Assembly: GCA_964425255.1 (NCBI GenBank)
Contig: CAYRMV010000004.1
Coordinates: forward strand, 1 to 59,100
Source: CAYRMV01 sp964425255
Lineage (GTDB): Bacteria; Bacteroidota; Bacteroidia; Flavobacteriales_D; Crocinitomicaceae
DNA: 59,100 nucleotides
Direction of reading: 5' to 3'
The first letter of the stretch is position 1, and the number at the start of each line of letters is the position of its first letter. Position numbers and translations under genes: made by a program. Below the pieces are notes generated by a model that saw nothing but the letters and a program-made list of their open reading frames with translations, was not told the origin of the DNA and searched no databases. Shown piece by piece: positions 15,914-23,886 of this stretch.

Positions 15914-17491
15914 TTGACGATTTTCTGGAAAATAGACTTTCTTACCTGTCTTTATTTCCTCTTCAAATTTCATACGAATCACTTCTTGAACAGTGGAGTT
16001 TTGTAACTTGGATTCTAACCAGGATATGATATCTAAATACATAAACGGTCTTTTCTCGTAACGATCATGACTTAGTTTCACAAGTTTACTGTGTAATTGT
16101 TTGAAAGCTCTACGCAATTCTCTTTCATCTTTCATCGGTAAGTGACGAAGAAAAGTTAAGATTTCGCGTTGAACACCTTGCAAGTTTTTGATTTTACTTA
16201 AATATCGATATACAGACTTGATTTGATATTCAACTAAATCATCGTTGCCAAGTTCAAAATGAGCAATGAGATTTAATATTCGTGCAAAAGCTTGGATGTC
16301 TTCCCGAATGTCTTGTTCTAACTGATGAATAATTTTGTTCAAATACTGAATTGCTAGGCGGTAATTGCCCATCCCAAAATACAAACAAGCAATTTTGTAG
16401 TAAAACACCAAAATACGATGTATATCTAATTTGTCGGATGATTCTTCGATAAATGCTTCAATTTTTGGAATCCAAGTCAACCCTTCTTTGAAATTCCCAT
16501 CCAAATAACAACGATTTATCTGATTCGTATACAAGTATTGTTTGTACAACAAAAGAACATTTTCAGAATCTCTTTCTGTTAAAACCTTGTTTTCGAAATG
16601 ATTTAATGCAATCACGAAACGAGAATAACTTCGTAAATTAAACAATGAAAGCAATAAATTGTGTAACCCTTTTACATATAATTCTTTGTTTTGCTCAATC
16701 ATTGTTGGTGAAGACTCAAACAAATTCACCCATAATTTGGCATACCGATACGACATAACAAAATCTTGTATGATGTGGTTGTATCGAACGTATGCATTGT
16801 ATAAATGCAATTTTTCTTCCACACTTAAATTGGAAGGAATGGAAGCTGGCAATTTTGAGTAGAAGAAATTCTTGACAAACAAATAGTCTTTTTCATCGCG
16901 CACAAAACCAACTTTCAGGTAAAGAGAATACAATTGCAAAGCAATGTTAGAATACATAATCGCACCTGATATTCTGTTTTCGAGTTCAATACTTTCATTG
17001 CACAATTCATCGGCACGGGTGTCAATACTTCTTGTAATATATTGGGATTCAATAATTTTTTCAAACTGAACAATGGCCAAAGTTAAAATATCAGCATGTT
17101 GTTTTTTGGCATTTTCTTTGGCTTTATCCAATAGTCGAAGTGCTTGAACATAAAATCCTTTTTGATATAAAATTTGTGCATGATCAATCGTTTCTCTAAT
17201 TTCTGAATCAGGCCGACGATTTAAATTCTGAAGGCGCAAACTTGTCAAAACTTGTTTATACAAATGCGCTTTTAAATTGGATAATTGTGCTTTTTTTAAT
17301 TGAGGTAATTTTTTCAACGCAAGTTCATCGCTGTAAAGATCTGATTTTTCAATAAAATCAAATAGTTGAAGAAATTTTAAATCTTCCGACGTGGCAGAAT
17401 TTCGGGTAGCATACAACTTAAAACTGCGCTTTTCAGCTTTGGTTAAAGCTTTAATTAGTTTAATTAATCCTTCTGAATTTACGTTGGACAT
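15902..17491 (-). CDS. Helical-repeat protein of unknown function
   Basis: A 529-residue, nearly all-helical protein with no signal peptide. Repeated Leu/Tyr-rich helical pairs across residues 100-450 (for example YQKGFYVQALRLLDKAKENA and YFGMGNYRLAIQYLNKII) read as degenerate TPRs. The N-terminus (LIKALTKAEKRSFKLYATR) is a distinctive block that I associate with uncharacterised proteins of Crocinitomicaceae-type bacteria, from memory only. It is cytoplasmic and has no obvious catalytic motif. It is monocistronic and converges with recA. No function is proposed. Confidence 0.75.
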   Translation of the reverse strand: MSNVNSEGLIKLIKALTKAEKRSFKLYATRNSATSEDLKFLQLFDFIEKSDLYSDELALKKLPQLKKAQLSNLKAHLYKQVLTSLRLQNLNRRPDSEIRETIDHAQILYQKGFYVQALRLLDKAKENAKKQHADILTLAIVQFEKIIESQYITRSIDTRADELCNESIELENRISGAIMYSNIALQLYSLYLKVGFVRDEKDYLFVKNFFYSKLPASIPSNLSVEEKLHLYNAYVRYNHIIQDFVMSYRYAKLWVNLFESSPTMIEQNKELYVKGLHNLLLSLFNLRSYSRFVIALNHFENKVLTERDSENVLLLYKQYLYTNQINRCYLDGNFKEGLTWIPKIEAFIEESSDKLDIHRILVFYYKIACLYFGMGNYRLAIQYLNKIIHQLEQDIREDIQAFARILNLIAHFELGNDDLVEYQIKSVYRYLSKIKNLQGVQREILTFLRHLPMKDERELRRAFKQLHSKLVKLSHDRYEKRPFMYLDIISWLESKLQNSTVQEVIRMKFEEEIKTGKKVYFPENRQSVD

Positions 17492-17690
17492 TGTAAAAAT
17501 TACACATTAAAACAAATGTAAGCACTTAAATATCAAATATATAAATTATACAATGACATCTTGGCTATCGTAAAGGTAAAAAACTTTGGTTTTATGCATG
17601 CATTTTATTTTCTCAAATTTGATTCATGAAAGTTTATGCTTTCAAAGACATTCAGGAGTAGGGGTACTCTTGTTTTTTTCGATTAGTAGC

Positions 17691-17722
17691 AAAAAGTTCC
17701 GGTGGTTTCATCGGAATTTTTT
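17691..17722 (-). terminator. Terminator after the TIGR01777 gene
   Basis: AAAGTTCCG and CGGAATTTT flank a 10-nt loop, with T/A runs on both sides, so it can act in either direction. It sits directly after the stop codon at 17721 and most likely ends the minus-strand transcript. Confidence 0.55.
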
Positions 17723-18617
17723 ATTTGTAGATCGATTTAAATGCATTTTCAAGTTTTTCAAATTCGAAAACAAATCCTTTGTTTTTAATTTTTTGGTTGG
17801 ATGCTTGAATTCCTTTCAAAAGCATGCTCGCCATTTCACCCAAAGCAATTTTTAGAATAAATCCAGGTAAATTAGGCAACCAAATAGGTTTTTTTAATGA
17901 TTTTCCTAAGGTTTGCATGAAATATTTGTTGGAAACATTTTCACCCAAAGCATTGTATGTATCCCCCTCATTTTGAAGCGAAATAAATTCAATCATGCGA
18001 ATGAGATCTTTGTAGTGTATCCAAGGAAGCCATTGTTTTCCCGAACCTAAAGTGGCTCCGAAATGAAATTTGAAAGGCATCGCCATTTGTGCAAGCGCTC
18101 CTCCAGATGGAGTTAAGACTACCGAAATACGGATCTTTGAAACAGGACAAATCGGCTCAAACGAGTTAGCCACTTTTTCCCAATCTCTCACTACTTCAGA
18201 TAAATAGTCAGTAGCAATCGGGTCTGATTCAACATACAGTTTTTCGGGGAAATTAGTATCATAACAATTGATTCCAGAAGCAGAAACATAGTGTTTTAAC
18301 GTAGGATGATTTTTACATTTTTCAGCTAAAAACAAGGTTGGTTCTACACGGGAGTTTATAATTTCCCATTTGCGTTTTTTAGTCCAACGTTTGTCTGCTA
18401 TCCCTGCTCCAGATAAGTTTACAAGCCTTGTCATTCCAACCAAAGCGTTTTCATCGAGTTCTTTTTTGGCTGGATTCCAATGAAAAACACCAGAAGTAGA
18501 ATTCGTTTTTTGTCTTGATAAAATACGTACTTCGTGACCTAAATTTTCTAAGTATTCACGTAACTTAGTTCCAATTAAACCAGTCCCACCAGCCAGGACG
18601 AAAACTTCTTTTTCCAT
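17721..18617 (-). CDS. TIGR01777-family NAD(P)-dependent epimerase-like oxidoreductase
   Basis: A 298-residue atypical extended short-chain dehydrogenase (SDR39U1 type). The nucleotide-binding glycine motif GGTGLIGTKL is at residues 10-19. It is followed by FHWNPAKKELDENAL and VNLSGAGIADKRW, which are diagnostic of TIGR01777. VSASGINCYD replaces the usual YxxxK region, and a C-terminal DUF1731-type helix begins around residue 250 (PNLPGFILKIALGEMASMLLKG). The fold is clear but the substrate of the family is unknown. The gene lies 39 nt downstream of the Omp28 gene on the same strand and may be the last member of that operon. Confidence 0.88.
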   Translation of the reverse strand: MEKEVFVLAGGTGLIGTKLREYLENLGHEVRILSRQKTNSTSGVFHWNPAKKELDENALVGMTRLVNLSGAGIADKRWTKKRKWEIINSRVEPTLFLAEKCKNHPTLKHYVSASGINCYDTNFPEKLYVESDPIATDYLSEVVRDWEKVANSFEPICPVSKIRISVVLTPSGGALAQMAMPFKFHFGATLGSGKQWLPWIHYKDLIRMIEFISLQNEGDTYNALGENVSNKYFMQTLGKSLKKPIWLPNLPGFILKIALGEMASMLLKGIQASNQKIKNKGFVFEFEKLENAFKSIYK

Positions 18618-18656
18618 GTAATGTTAAACAGATTTCCGTCGGTTAAGTTCAGGATT

Positions 18657-19574
18657 TTATTCGATAATTGGAACTTTTATTACTTGGAAAATTTCATAGG
18701 TTACTTTGTCGTAAGCGTATACTAACAAATGACAGTTGGCAGGATCATAACTACTTGGAATAGCATAACTGTAGTTCAAATAGTATTTACCATTCGAATC
18801 TTTTACATCGTCAGTTAGTGTTCTACCCCAAGCCAAACCATCGATACATCCTCGAAAAACATTGTGGTGGTTGTAGTCTAGAACGGTACCAGCACCTGCT
18901 TTTTTCTGAGGGGCAACAAACGAATTTTCGATAAAATAGGTCACAATTCCAATATTGTTGGGCAAGGACTCAAGAAGTTCAGCTTCTGTGTGAACAAATA
19001 AACCACGTGTTTCTTCGTAGTAATTTACTTTGGATTGTAAATTGATTTTAAGTGAGTTTTCTGTCAACATATTGTTGGTTAAACTAGACCAATTGGCAGC
19101 ACCTTGAAACATGACACCATCAAAGGTGGCACGATTGATTGTACCTCTTGGATTGGCATCAAAACCATAACCATTGAAGAAAAAACTTCCGTAAATTTTG
19201 GTTTGTGCGTTCGTAAAATCATGAACAAATGTTGGCGGCTCCAACTGTTGAAAACCAACCATTCCAGTTGGAGAAGGCCCAGCGTGAATCGTAGCAACAA
19301 AAACGCGGTCTGAATTAGCATCTTCAATTTGGTGAGCAATGTCAGCTGCTGCTGGACAAAACACACACGTGTGACCAGTGTAGTCCTCTAACAAAATATT
19401 GCGATTGGCATTCGTATTGTTTGTAAAGGTTGGCCAAGGATAAGAAGACCAATCTCCTGGATACAACGCTTGATTTAATTCACTACTAGCAACGGGGATA
19501 TACGGTTTTTCCACTTTATCACACGCAATGATGCTTGCAGTAATTAAGAATAATAAGCCAAATTTTGTTTTCAT
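18657..19574 (-). CDS. Omp28-related outer membrane lipoprotein with thioredoxin-like CxxC
   Basis: A 305-residue lipoprotein: signal peptide with lipobox ITASIIAC, lipidated Cys at residue 18. A thioredoxin-like domain begins near residue 58 (NILLEDYTGHTCVFC), with the redox pair C70-x-x-C73, followed by a beta-rich C-terminal half (YFIENSFVAPQ, ...VIKVPIIE). This layout matches Omp28-related proteins of Bacteroidota. They are envelope lipoproteins of uncertain role, and the CxxC suggests thiol-disulfide chemistry outside the inner membrane. It is the third gene of a TlpA, DUF6029, Omp28 operon, 18 nt after the DUF6029 stop. Confidence 0.88.
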   Translation of the reverse strand: MKTKFGLLFLITASIIACDKVEKPYIPVASSELNQALYPGDWSSYPWPTFTNNTNANRNILLEDYTGHTCVFCPAAADIAHQIEDANSDRVFVATIHAGPSPTGMVGFQQLEPPTFVHDFTNAQTKIYGSFFFNGYGFDANPRGTINRATFDGVMFQGAANWSSLTNNMLTENSLKINLQSKVNYYEETRGLFVHTEAELLESLPNNIGIVTYFIENSFVAPQKKAGAGTVLDYNHHNVFRGCIDGLAWGRTLTDDVKDSNGKYYLNYSYAIPSSYDPANCHLLVYAYDKVTYEIFQVIKVPIIE

Positions 19575-19592
19575 AATACGCTCTTTTTAGAG

Positions 19593-21236
19593 TTAAAAAC
19601 TATGAGTAAAAGTAAAAGTCAAACCGTTTGATGCAGGTACAAATCGACATACACCTCCTACACAGAAAAGACCTGCACGTTGTCTACCATAAGACACCAT
19701 GAATCGAGAAGCATCCCGAATGAATCCAAACGAACCAATTAAATAATGTAAACGCTTATCTTCTTCAGGATTTCCGAAGTTATACTGATCCATTACACTG
19801 AAAAACCAGTTTGGAGAAATCGTATACTCAACCAAAGCTGTTGCCCAATCTCCCTTGTCTTTCGAAGTGAAAAGCCCTTGTACTTCTCCACGAATCGAAT
19901 GTTTTGCATTGAATTTGTAGTTAACTTCCAAAACAGCAATGTTAGCCGTGATAATTCCTTTTGCATCTTGTGACACTTTGGTAACATCGTTGTTTAATTG
20001 AATGTGATAAAACGATCCGATTAAAGTTAATGATTTGTTGATTTTTCTTGTGATATTCACATTGATATCTAACCAATACAAACTATCACTCATATCAAAT
20101 GGTCTACCAACGTAGGCAATTCCCGTTGAATCACTTGCATTGATAGAAGATCGGTGCTGCATTGGGCGGAAAGCAGTTGAAACATTGAAATTGATTGGCA
20201 TTCCGTATTTACCACCCAATTTTGATCCTTTTTTAACAGTGTACAACATTTCTGCTTGGTAAGCAATTTCACCCAAAGGTTGCGTTGTATATGGATATAA
20301 TGTTGCTACTAAATTGTAGGTATGCGTTTTGTTCATAGCAGGCAAAAAGTTGATAAAAACATCTTGTAAATCTTTTGATCTATCAGAACGAAAACTCATG
20401 TTATCTACCGATTTTGCTGAAAAGACAACGCCAAATCCTTTTTTAGAATAGCCAAAGTTAACCAAAGCTGCATGTCCAGGATTGTAGATGTATTGGTTAT
20501 CTGCAGAAGGATCATTTTCTTTGTGAATGTATTCAGCATCAAAGGTAAAACCCTTATAAGCTAAACGAGTACGCCCACCGTAAGCACCTACATTTTGTGG
20601 TAAAATTAAAGCAGCGTCATTATCTCTTTGGTATTTACTTACGAAAGAACCCGCTACAGTGATGTCTAATTTAGAATCCTTCAGTTTTTTAATCAATTCA
20701 TTTACATGCAACTCACCATCAAATCCACGAACGACACCTTCCCCTTTATTGACTCTTCCATCCATAAAAGAAAGTCTTTGCTGACCATAAACACCTTTCA
20801 AAGTAACTCCAGGAAGAGGTCTAAAAATAAGGCGCATTCCATCCATGTTGTTGTCATAACCCAAGGCACGATCTTCGTATGAACGGAAAATCATACCAGA
20901 ACCAAATTGTTCGTAGAAATTTCCTAGCGTAATGTCGAGGTAATTATTCTGGTATCCAATGTATCTCATTCCGAGACCTGTACCATCAAAACGGTCGGGA
21001 TAACCTTGAATTCGAGGAAGATATGATTCAACGCGCATTCCTGCTCTGAAAGCCCCATTGGTATAAAACACGTTTGCATAAGAGCTCAACAAGCCTTTTG
21101 AATCAGGCTGATCAGCACCGATTAACGAATCTTTGTTCAAATACTGAAAAGTGGATTCAACATTTCCAGTAATTGTTCCTTGACCGAATAAGTAGCTTGA
21201 TAGTAGACTAAACGCAGTGAACGTCCATTTTTTCAT
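19593..21236 (-). CDS. DUF6029-family outer membrane barrel protein
   Basis: A 547-residue protein with a signal peptide (MKKWTFTAFSLLSSYLFGQ) and a beta-barrel-like body rich in Gly/Tyr/Arg strands. It has the family block GNFYEQFGSGMIFRSYEDR around residues 105-125 and ends in FTFTHSF, a typical barrel terminus. A cysteine pair, CVGGVC (residues 525-530), sits in the last hairpin and is the only close pair in the protein. This matches DUF6029, whose function is unknown. It lies between tlpA-like (61 nt upstream) and Omp28-like (18 nt downstream) genes, both with redox CxxC motifs, so its cysteine pair may be their substrate (inference). Confidence 0.82.
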   Translation of the reverse strand: MKKWTFTAFSLLSSYLFGQGTITGNVESTFQYLNKDSLIGADQPDSKGLLSSYANVFYTNGAFRAGMRVESYLPRIQGYPDRFDGTGLGMRYIGYQNNYLDITLGNFYEQFGSGMIFRSYEDRALGYDNNMDGMRLIFRPLPGVTLKGVYGQQRLSFMDGRVNKGEGVVRGFDGELHVNELIKKLKDSKLDITVAGSFVSKYQRDNDAALILPQNVGAYGGRTRLAYKGFTFDAEYIHKENDPSADNQYIYNPGHAALVNFGYSKKGFGVVFSAKSVDNMSFRSDRSKDLQDVFINFLPAMNKTHTYNLVATLYPYTTQPLGEIAYQAEMLYTVKKGSKLGGKYGMPINFNVSTAFRPMQHRSSINASDSTGIAYVGRPFDMSDSLYWLDINVNITRKINKSLTLIGSFYHIQLNNDVTKVSQDAKGIITANIAVLEVNYKFNAKHSIRGEVQGLFTSKDKGDWATALVEYTISPNWFFSVMDQYNFGNPEEDKRLHYLIGSFGFIRDASRFMVSYGRQRAGLFCVGGVCRFVPASNGLTFTFTHSF

Positions 21237-21297
21237 TTGAGAGAGTTTAACATTTAGCGTTGCTAAAAGAGATCGTTTTTAGAAAGTTTTTTCAAAA

Positions 21298-21804
21298 TTA
21301 CTTGGAAGTAAGCATTTTGATTTTTTCGTACAATTTTTCTTCGTCACCTGGAGCGTAATTGTTGTGAGAATAAACAATATTTCCATTGGCATCGATTAAA
21401 AATGTATGGGGAACATTATTCACGCCCATTGCTCTTTTGAATTCACCATTTGGATCCATCAACACAAGGTACTCCCAACCCTTACCGTTCACATAAACAG
21501 GGACTTGACTTTTGGTTTTTTCATCATCGATTGATACAGCTACAAGCGTAACACCCGTTTCATCTTGCCAATCAGTATACAATTCATGGATGGTATTTAA
21601 TTCTCTTTTACAAGGCGCACACCAAGTAGCCCAAAAGCTGATTACGATTGGACCTTTCAATCCTAATTCTGCTGTATTAACTGTTTTTCCATCCATTGTT
21701 TTAATTTGGACAGCAGGTAGTTTTTTTCCTGATTCTACATCGTCTTGTGCGAAGAAAGAAAGAGAAAAAAGTGATAGAGAGAGTGCAAAGAATAATTTTT
21801 TCAT
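21298..21804 (-). CDS. TlpA-like periplasmic thiol-disulfide oxidoreductase
   Basis: A 168-residue protein. From the ATG at 21804 it has a signal peptide (MKKLFFALSLSLFSLSFFAQ) and one thioredoxin-fold domain with the active site WATWCAPCK (C62, C65). The cis-proline region is NNVPHTFLID. It resembles TlpA/ResA, reductases that keep envelope cysteines reduced, and it is periplasmic. It is first in an operon with the DUF6029 barrel and Omp28 lipoprotein genes, which suggests that it services one or both of them. A start at 21846 would only add a leader before the signal peptide. A TACCTTTG promoter box lies at 21857-21864. Confidence 0.9.
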   Translation of the reverse strand: MKKLFFALSLSLFSLSFFAQDDVESGKKLPAVQIKTMDGKTVNTAELGLKGPIVISFWATWCAPCKRELNTIHELYTDWQDETGVTLVAVSIDDEKTKSQVPVYVNGKGWEYLVLMDPNGEFKRAMGVNNVPHTFLIDANGNIVYSHNNYAPGDEEKLYEKIKMLTSK

Positions 21805-21856
21805 TTTTTGAATTTTATGTTGTTCTAGCTTGACATGCAAAAACATTGCCGTGATT

Positions 21857-21884
21857 CAAAGGTACGTCTTTTTCAAAGGCACAA
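21857..21884 (-). promoter_or_regulatory. Promoter of the TlpA-DUF6029-Omp28 operon
   Basis: Minus-strand TTG (21884-21882), 17-nt spacer and TACCTTTG (21864-21857). The predicted leader is about 45 nt. Confidence 0.55.
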
Positions 21885-22072
21885 TCTAGCTGATTTTAGA
21901 CTAATTGTTGAAATCCTAACTTTAAAGTGGGTAAAAAAATACAAACATAACAAGATGAAAAGCAATGAGAAAAACAGGTAATCAACAAAAAACAACCGTT
22001 TAAACATATATAGAGAAATAGAAAAAGACTAAATTCTTGCAATCTTAGATTTGTGCCGATTGTGAAACCGTG

Positions 22073-22102
22073 TTGAACGAATTTATTTTTTTGGTATATT
22101 TG
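22073..22102 (+). promoter_or_regulatory. Promoter of the 22148 cargo gene
   Basis: TTG (22073-22075), 19-nt spacer and TATATTTG (22095-22102), about 45 nt before the ATG. Confidence 0.6.
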
Positions 22103-22147
22103 TTGAGATTAGTTTTGAAGAAATACATTATACACAAAGAAAACACC

Positions 22148-22915
22148 ATGAAGAAACTTTTACTTTCTATATTAACAATCACTTTCGGAGTTGGTTTCGC
22201 CGCTGCTCAGTCTTCTACTTTTGCCATATACAGGGTTCAAGATGGACAAGTAGGAACAACCGATTTAAGCGGAACAACAGTTGATTTTACCTATGATGGC
22301 TCACATTATTATGAAGATTCTTTTGAAGTTGTGAATTTAACTGGAATCCCAGCAAATATTAAATTAAGAAGAGTACAAATTGTTGCTCCTCAAACCCAAA
22401 TCAACGAACAATTGTGTTGGGGTGATGCAGTGACAGGTTTAGGTACTTGTATTGATTACAATAGCTCAAACACCAATTTTTTCGGAAACGATGCGGTGAA
22501 TGTTACATCATCTAACAATGGATCAATTGCAGTTCATGTTTATCCAACTCAAACTTCTGGGAATATTCATTACAGATACTATGTCGAAGAAATGAATCAA
22601 AACAAAACAAGACACGATTCAATTGATGTAATGATTACAAACACATTAGCTGTAAAAGAAATCAAACAACCAGCAATGGCGATTCAAGTGTATCCAAACC
22701 CAGCAAACGATTTTATTCAGGTTGCACTTCAAAATGCAAATTCCACTGATCATTCCGTGAAACTAATCGATGTGCTTGGTAATGTTGTTTTGGAAGAAAA
22801 AATGGGGTTGAACAAGAAATTAGATGTTTCTGAATTGAAAAATGGTGTGTACATGTTGACGATCTATTCAAGTGGAAATATTTTACAAACCAGAAGAATG
22901 GTTGTTAAACACTGA
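22148..22915 (+). CDS. Secreted protein with type IX C-terminal sorting domain
   Basis: A 255-residue protein. From the ATG at 22148 it has a signal peptide (MKKLLLSILTITFGVGFAAAQ). A beta-sandwich-like region of unknown function follows, and then a type A sorting domain from about residue 178 (IQVYPNPANDF... VKLIDVLGNVVLEE... LKNGVYMLTIYSSG... RRMVVKH). It should be exported by Sec and then secreted or surface-anchored through SprA, encoded 6 kb away. Two cysteines (LCWGDAVTGLGTC) could form a disulfide. The body is not recognised. It has its own promoter and terminator, so it is monocistronic. Confidence 0.88.
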   Translation: MKKLLLSILTITFGVGFAAAQSSTFAIYRVQDGQVGTTDLSGTTVDFTYDGSHYYEDSFEVVNLTGIPANIKLRRVQIVAPQTQINEQLCWGDAVTGLGTCIDYNSSNTNFFGNDAVNVTSSNNGSIAVHVYPTQTSGNIHYRYYVEEMNQNKTRHDSIDVMITNTLAVKEIKQPAMAIQVYPNPANDFIQVALQNANSTDHSVKLIDVLGNVVLEEKMGLNKKLDVSELKNGVYMLTIYSSGNILQTRRMVVKH

Positions 22916-22937
22916 TAATATCAGACAAAAATAGTTT

Positions 22938-22970
22938 AAGCGATTAGGACAAATTCTTAATCGCTTTTTT
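22938..22970. terminator. Bidirectional terminator between the cargo gene and the sirtuin gene
   Basis: AAGCGATTA (22938-22946) pairs perfectly with TAATCGCTT (22958-22966), followed by a T run to 22970. It lies between convergent stops. Confidence 0.85.
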
Positions 22971-22974
22971 ATTT

Positions 22975-23667
22975 CTATACGTTTATTAATCGTTTCAGGT
23001 CAGGAATTGCATCAACTGCCGATTTATTGATTCGAACAAACTGATTACTTACATCCAATTCATCTGATTTGGGATCTACAACAATTTTTAGTGTATCTGC
23101 TCGGCTAACAAAAGCAAGTCCAGCTGCAGGATAAACTTGAAGGGATGTTCCAATCACAATGAGTATATCCGCACTTTTGCAAAGTTCACTAGCTGCATCA
23201 AGCATGGGTACTTGTTCACCAAACCAAACGACATGCGGTCTTAATGGATATCCGTCATCACAAACAGCTTTAGGATGAATTTCGCTTCCCTCAATGAAAT
23301 AGTATTTCTCTTCGGCATTCGGCCCAGAACTTTTTGCATACCGAATGTTTCCATGTAAATGCAAGACGTGTTTACTTCCTGCTCTTTCATGTAAATCATC
23401 AATGTTTTGTGTGACAATATGTACATCAAAATCATTCTCTAATTCAACAAGGAACAGATGCGCCGCATTGGGCTTTGCTTCAAGAACATTTTTTCTCCTT
23501 GCATTGTAAAATTGTTGAACCAATTCGGGGTTTTTTCGCCATGCTTGAGGAGTTGCGACATCTTCAATTGCATAATTTTCCCACAAACCATTCGAATCAC
23601 GAAACGTTTGAATTCCACTTTCGGCACTCATTCCTGCGCCTGAAAGAATAACCACTTTCTTTTTCAT
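22975..23667 (-). CDS. cobB: Sir2-family NAD-dependent protein deacylase (class III)
   Basis: A 230-residue cytoplasmic sirtuin that removes acyl groups from lysines using NAD+. Motifs: GAGMSAESGI (residues 10-19, NAD binding), TQNIDDLHERAG, HLHG with the catalytic His, and RPHVVWFGEQVP. YxxR in FYNARR matches the Tyr/Arg pair that recognises succinyl- or malonyl-lysine in class III sirtuins, so desuccinylation is likely. Only one Cys (KAVCDDG) remains where other sirtuins have four zinc ligands, so the zinc site seems lost. Its promoter box is buried in a long inverted repeat at 23681-23711, suggesting specific regulation. Confidence 0.93.
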   Translation of the reverse strand: MKKKVVILSGAGMSAESGIQTFRDSNGLWENYAIEDVATPQAWRKNPELVQQFYNARRKNVLEAKPNAAHLFLVELENDFDVHIVTQNIDDLHERAGSKHVLHLHGNIRYAKSSGPNAEEKYYFIEGSEIHPKAVCDDGYPLRPHVVWFGEQVPMLDAASELCKSADILIVIGTSLQVYPAAGLAFVSRADTLKIVVDPKSDELDVSNQFVRINKSAVDAIPDLKRLINV

Positions 23668-23680
23668 GTTGACTTTTAAG

Positions 23681-23711
23681 CTTGTTCAAATGTAAAATAT
23701 ATTTGAACAAG
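23681..23711. promoter_or_regulatory. Inverted repeat over the sirtuin promoter
   Basis: CTTGTTCAAAT (23681-23691) and ATTTGAACAAG (23701-23711) are perfect 11-bp arms around 9 nt. The minus-strand TACATTTG promoter box (23687-23694) overlaps the left arm, so a protein bound here would cover the promoter. Confidence 0.55.
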
Positions 23712-23853
23712 AACGTTTTGTTACATAATTTATATTAGTCCAACAGTGTTAGGTTTTAAAAAAAGCTTGATTCAGCTGAATTTCACAATAATTTAACGTT
23801 TAGGTTTCCAAGCATACGATTAAGTTTTAATTTTTCTACCTAAATTATATCGT

Positions 23854-23861
23854 TACATTTG
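23854..23861 (+). promoter_or_regulatory. Putative promoter -7 box of the 23887 gene
   Basis: TACATTTG, 25 nt before the ATG. No exact -33 TTG is seen, only a T-rich stretch at the right distance. Confidence 0.45.
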
Positions 23862-23886
23862 GTCAAGTAAATTAAAACTGTAAATC

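Larger units (their letters stand above)
21805..22147. other. Divergent intergenic region between tlpA-like gene and T9SS cargo gene
   Basis: This A/T-rich stretch without coding potential holds two divergent promoters: minus-strand TTG, 17-nt spacer, TACCTTTG (21857-21884), and plus-strand promoter 22073-22102. A second weak TAGATTTG lies at 22046. Nothing else was seen. Confidence 0.6.
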
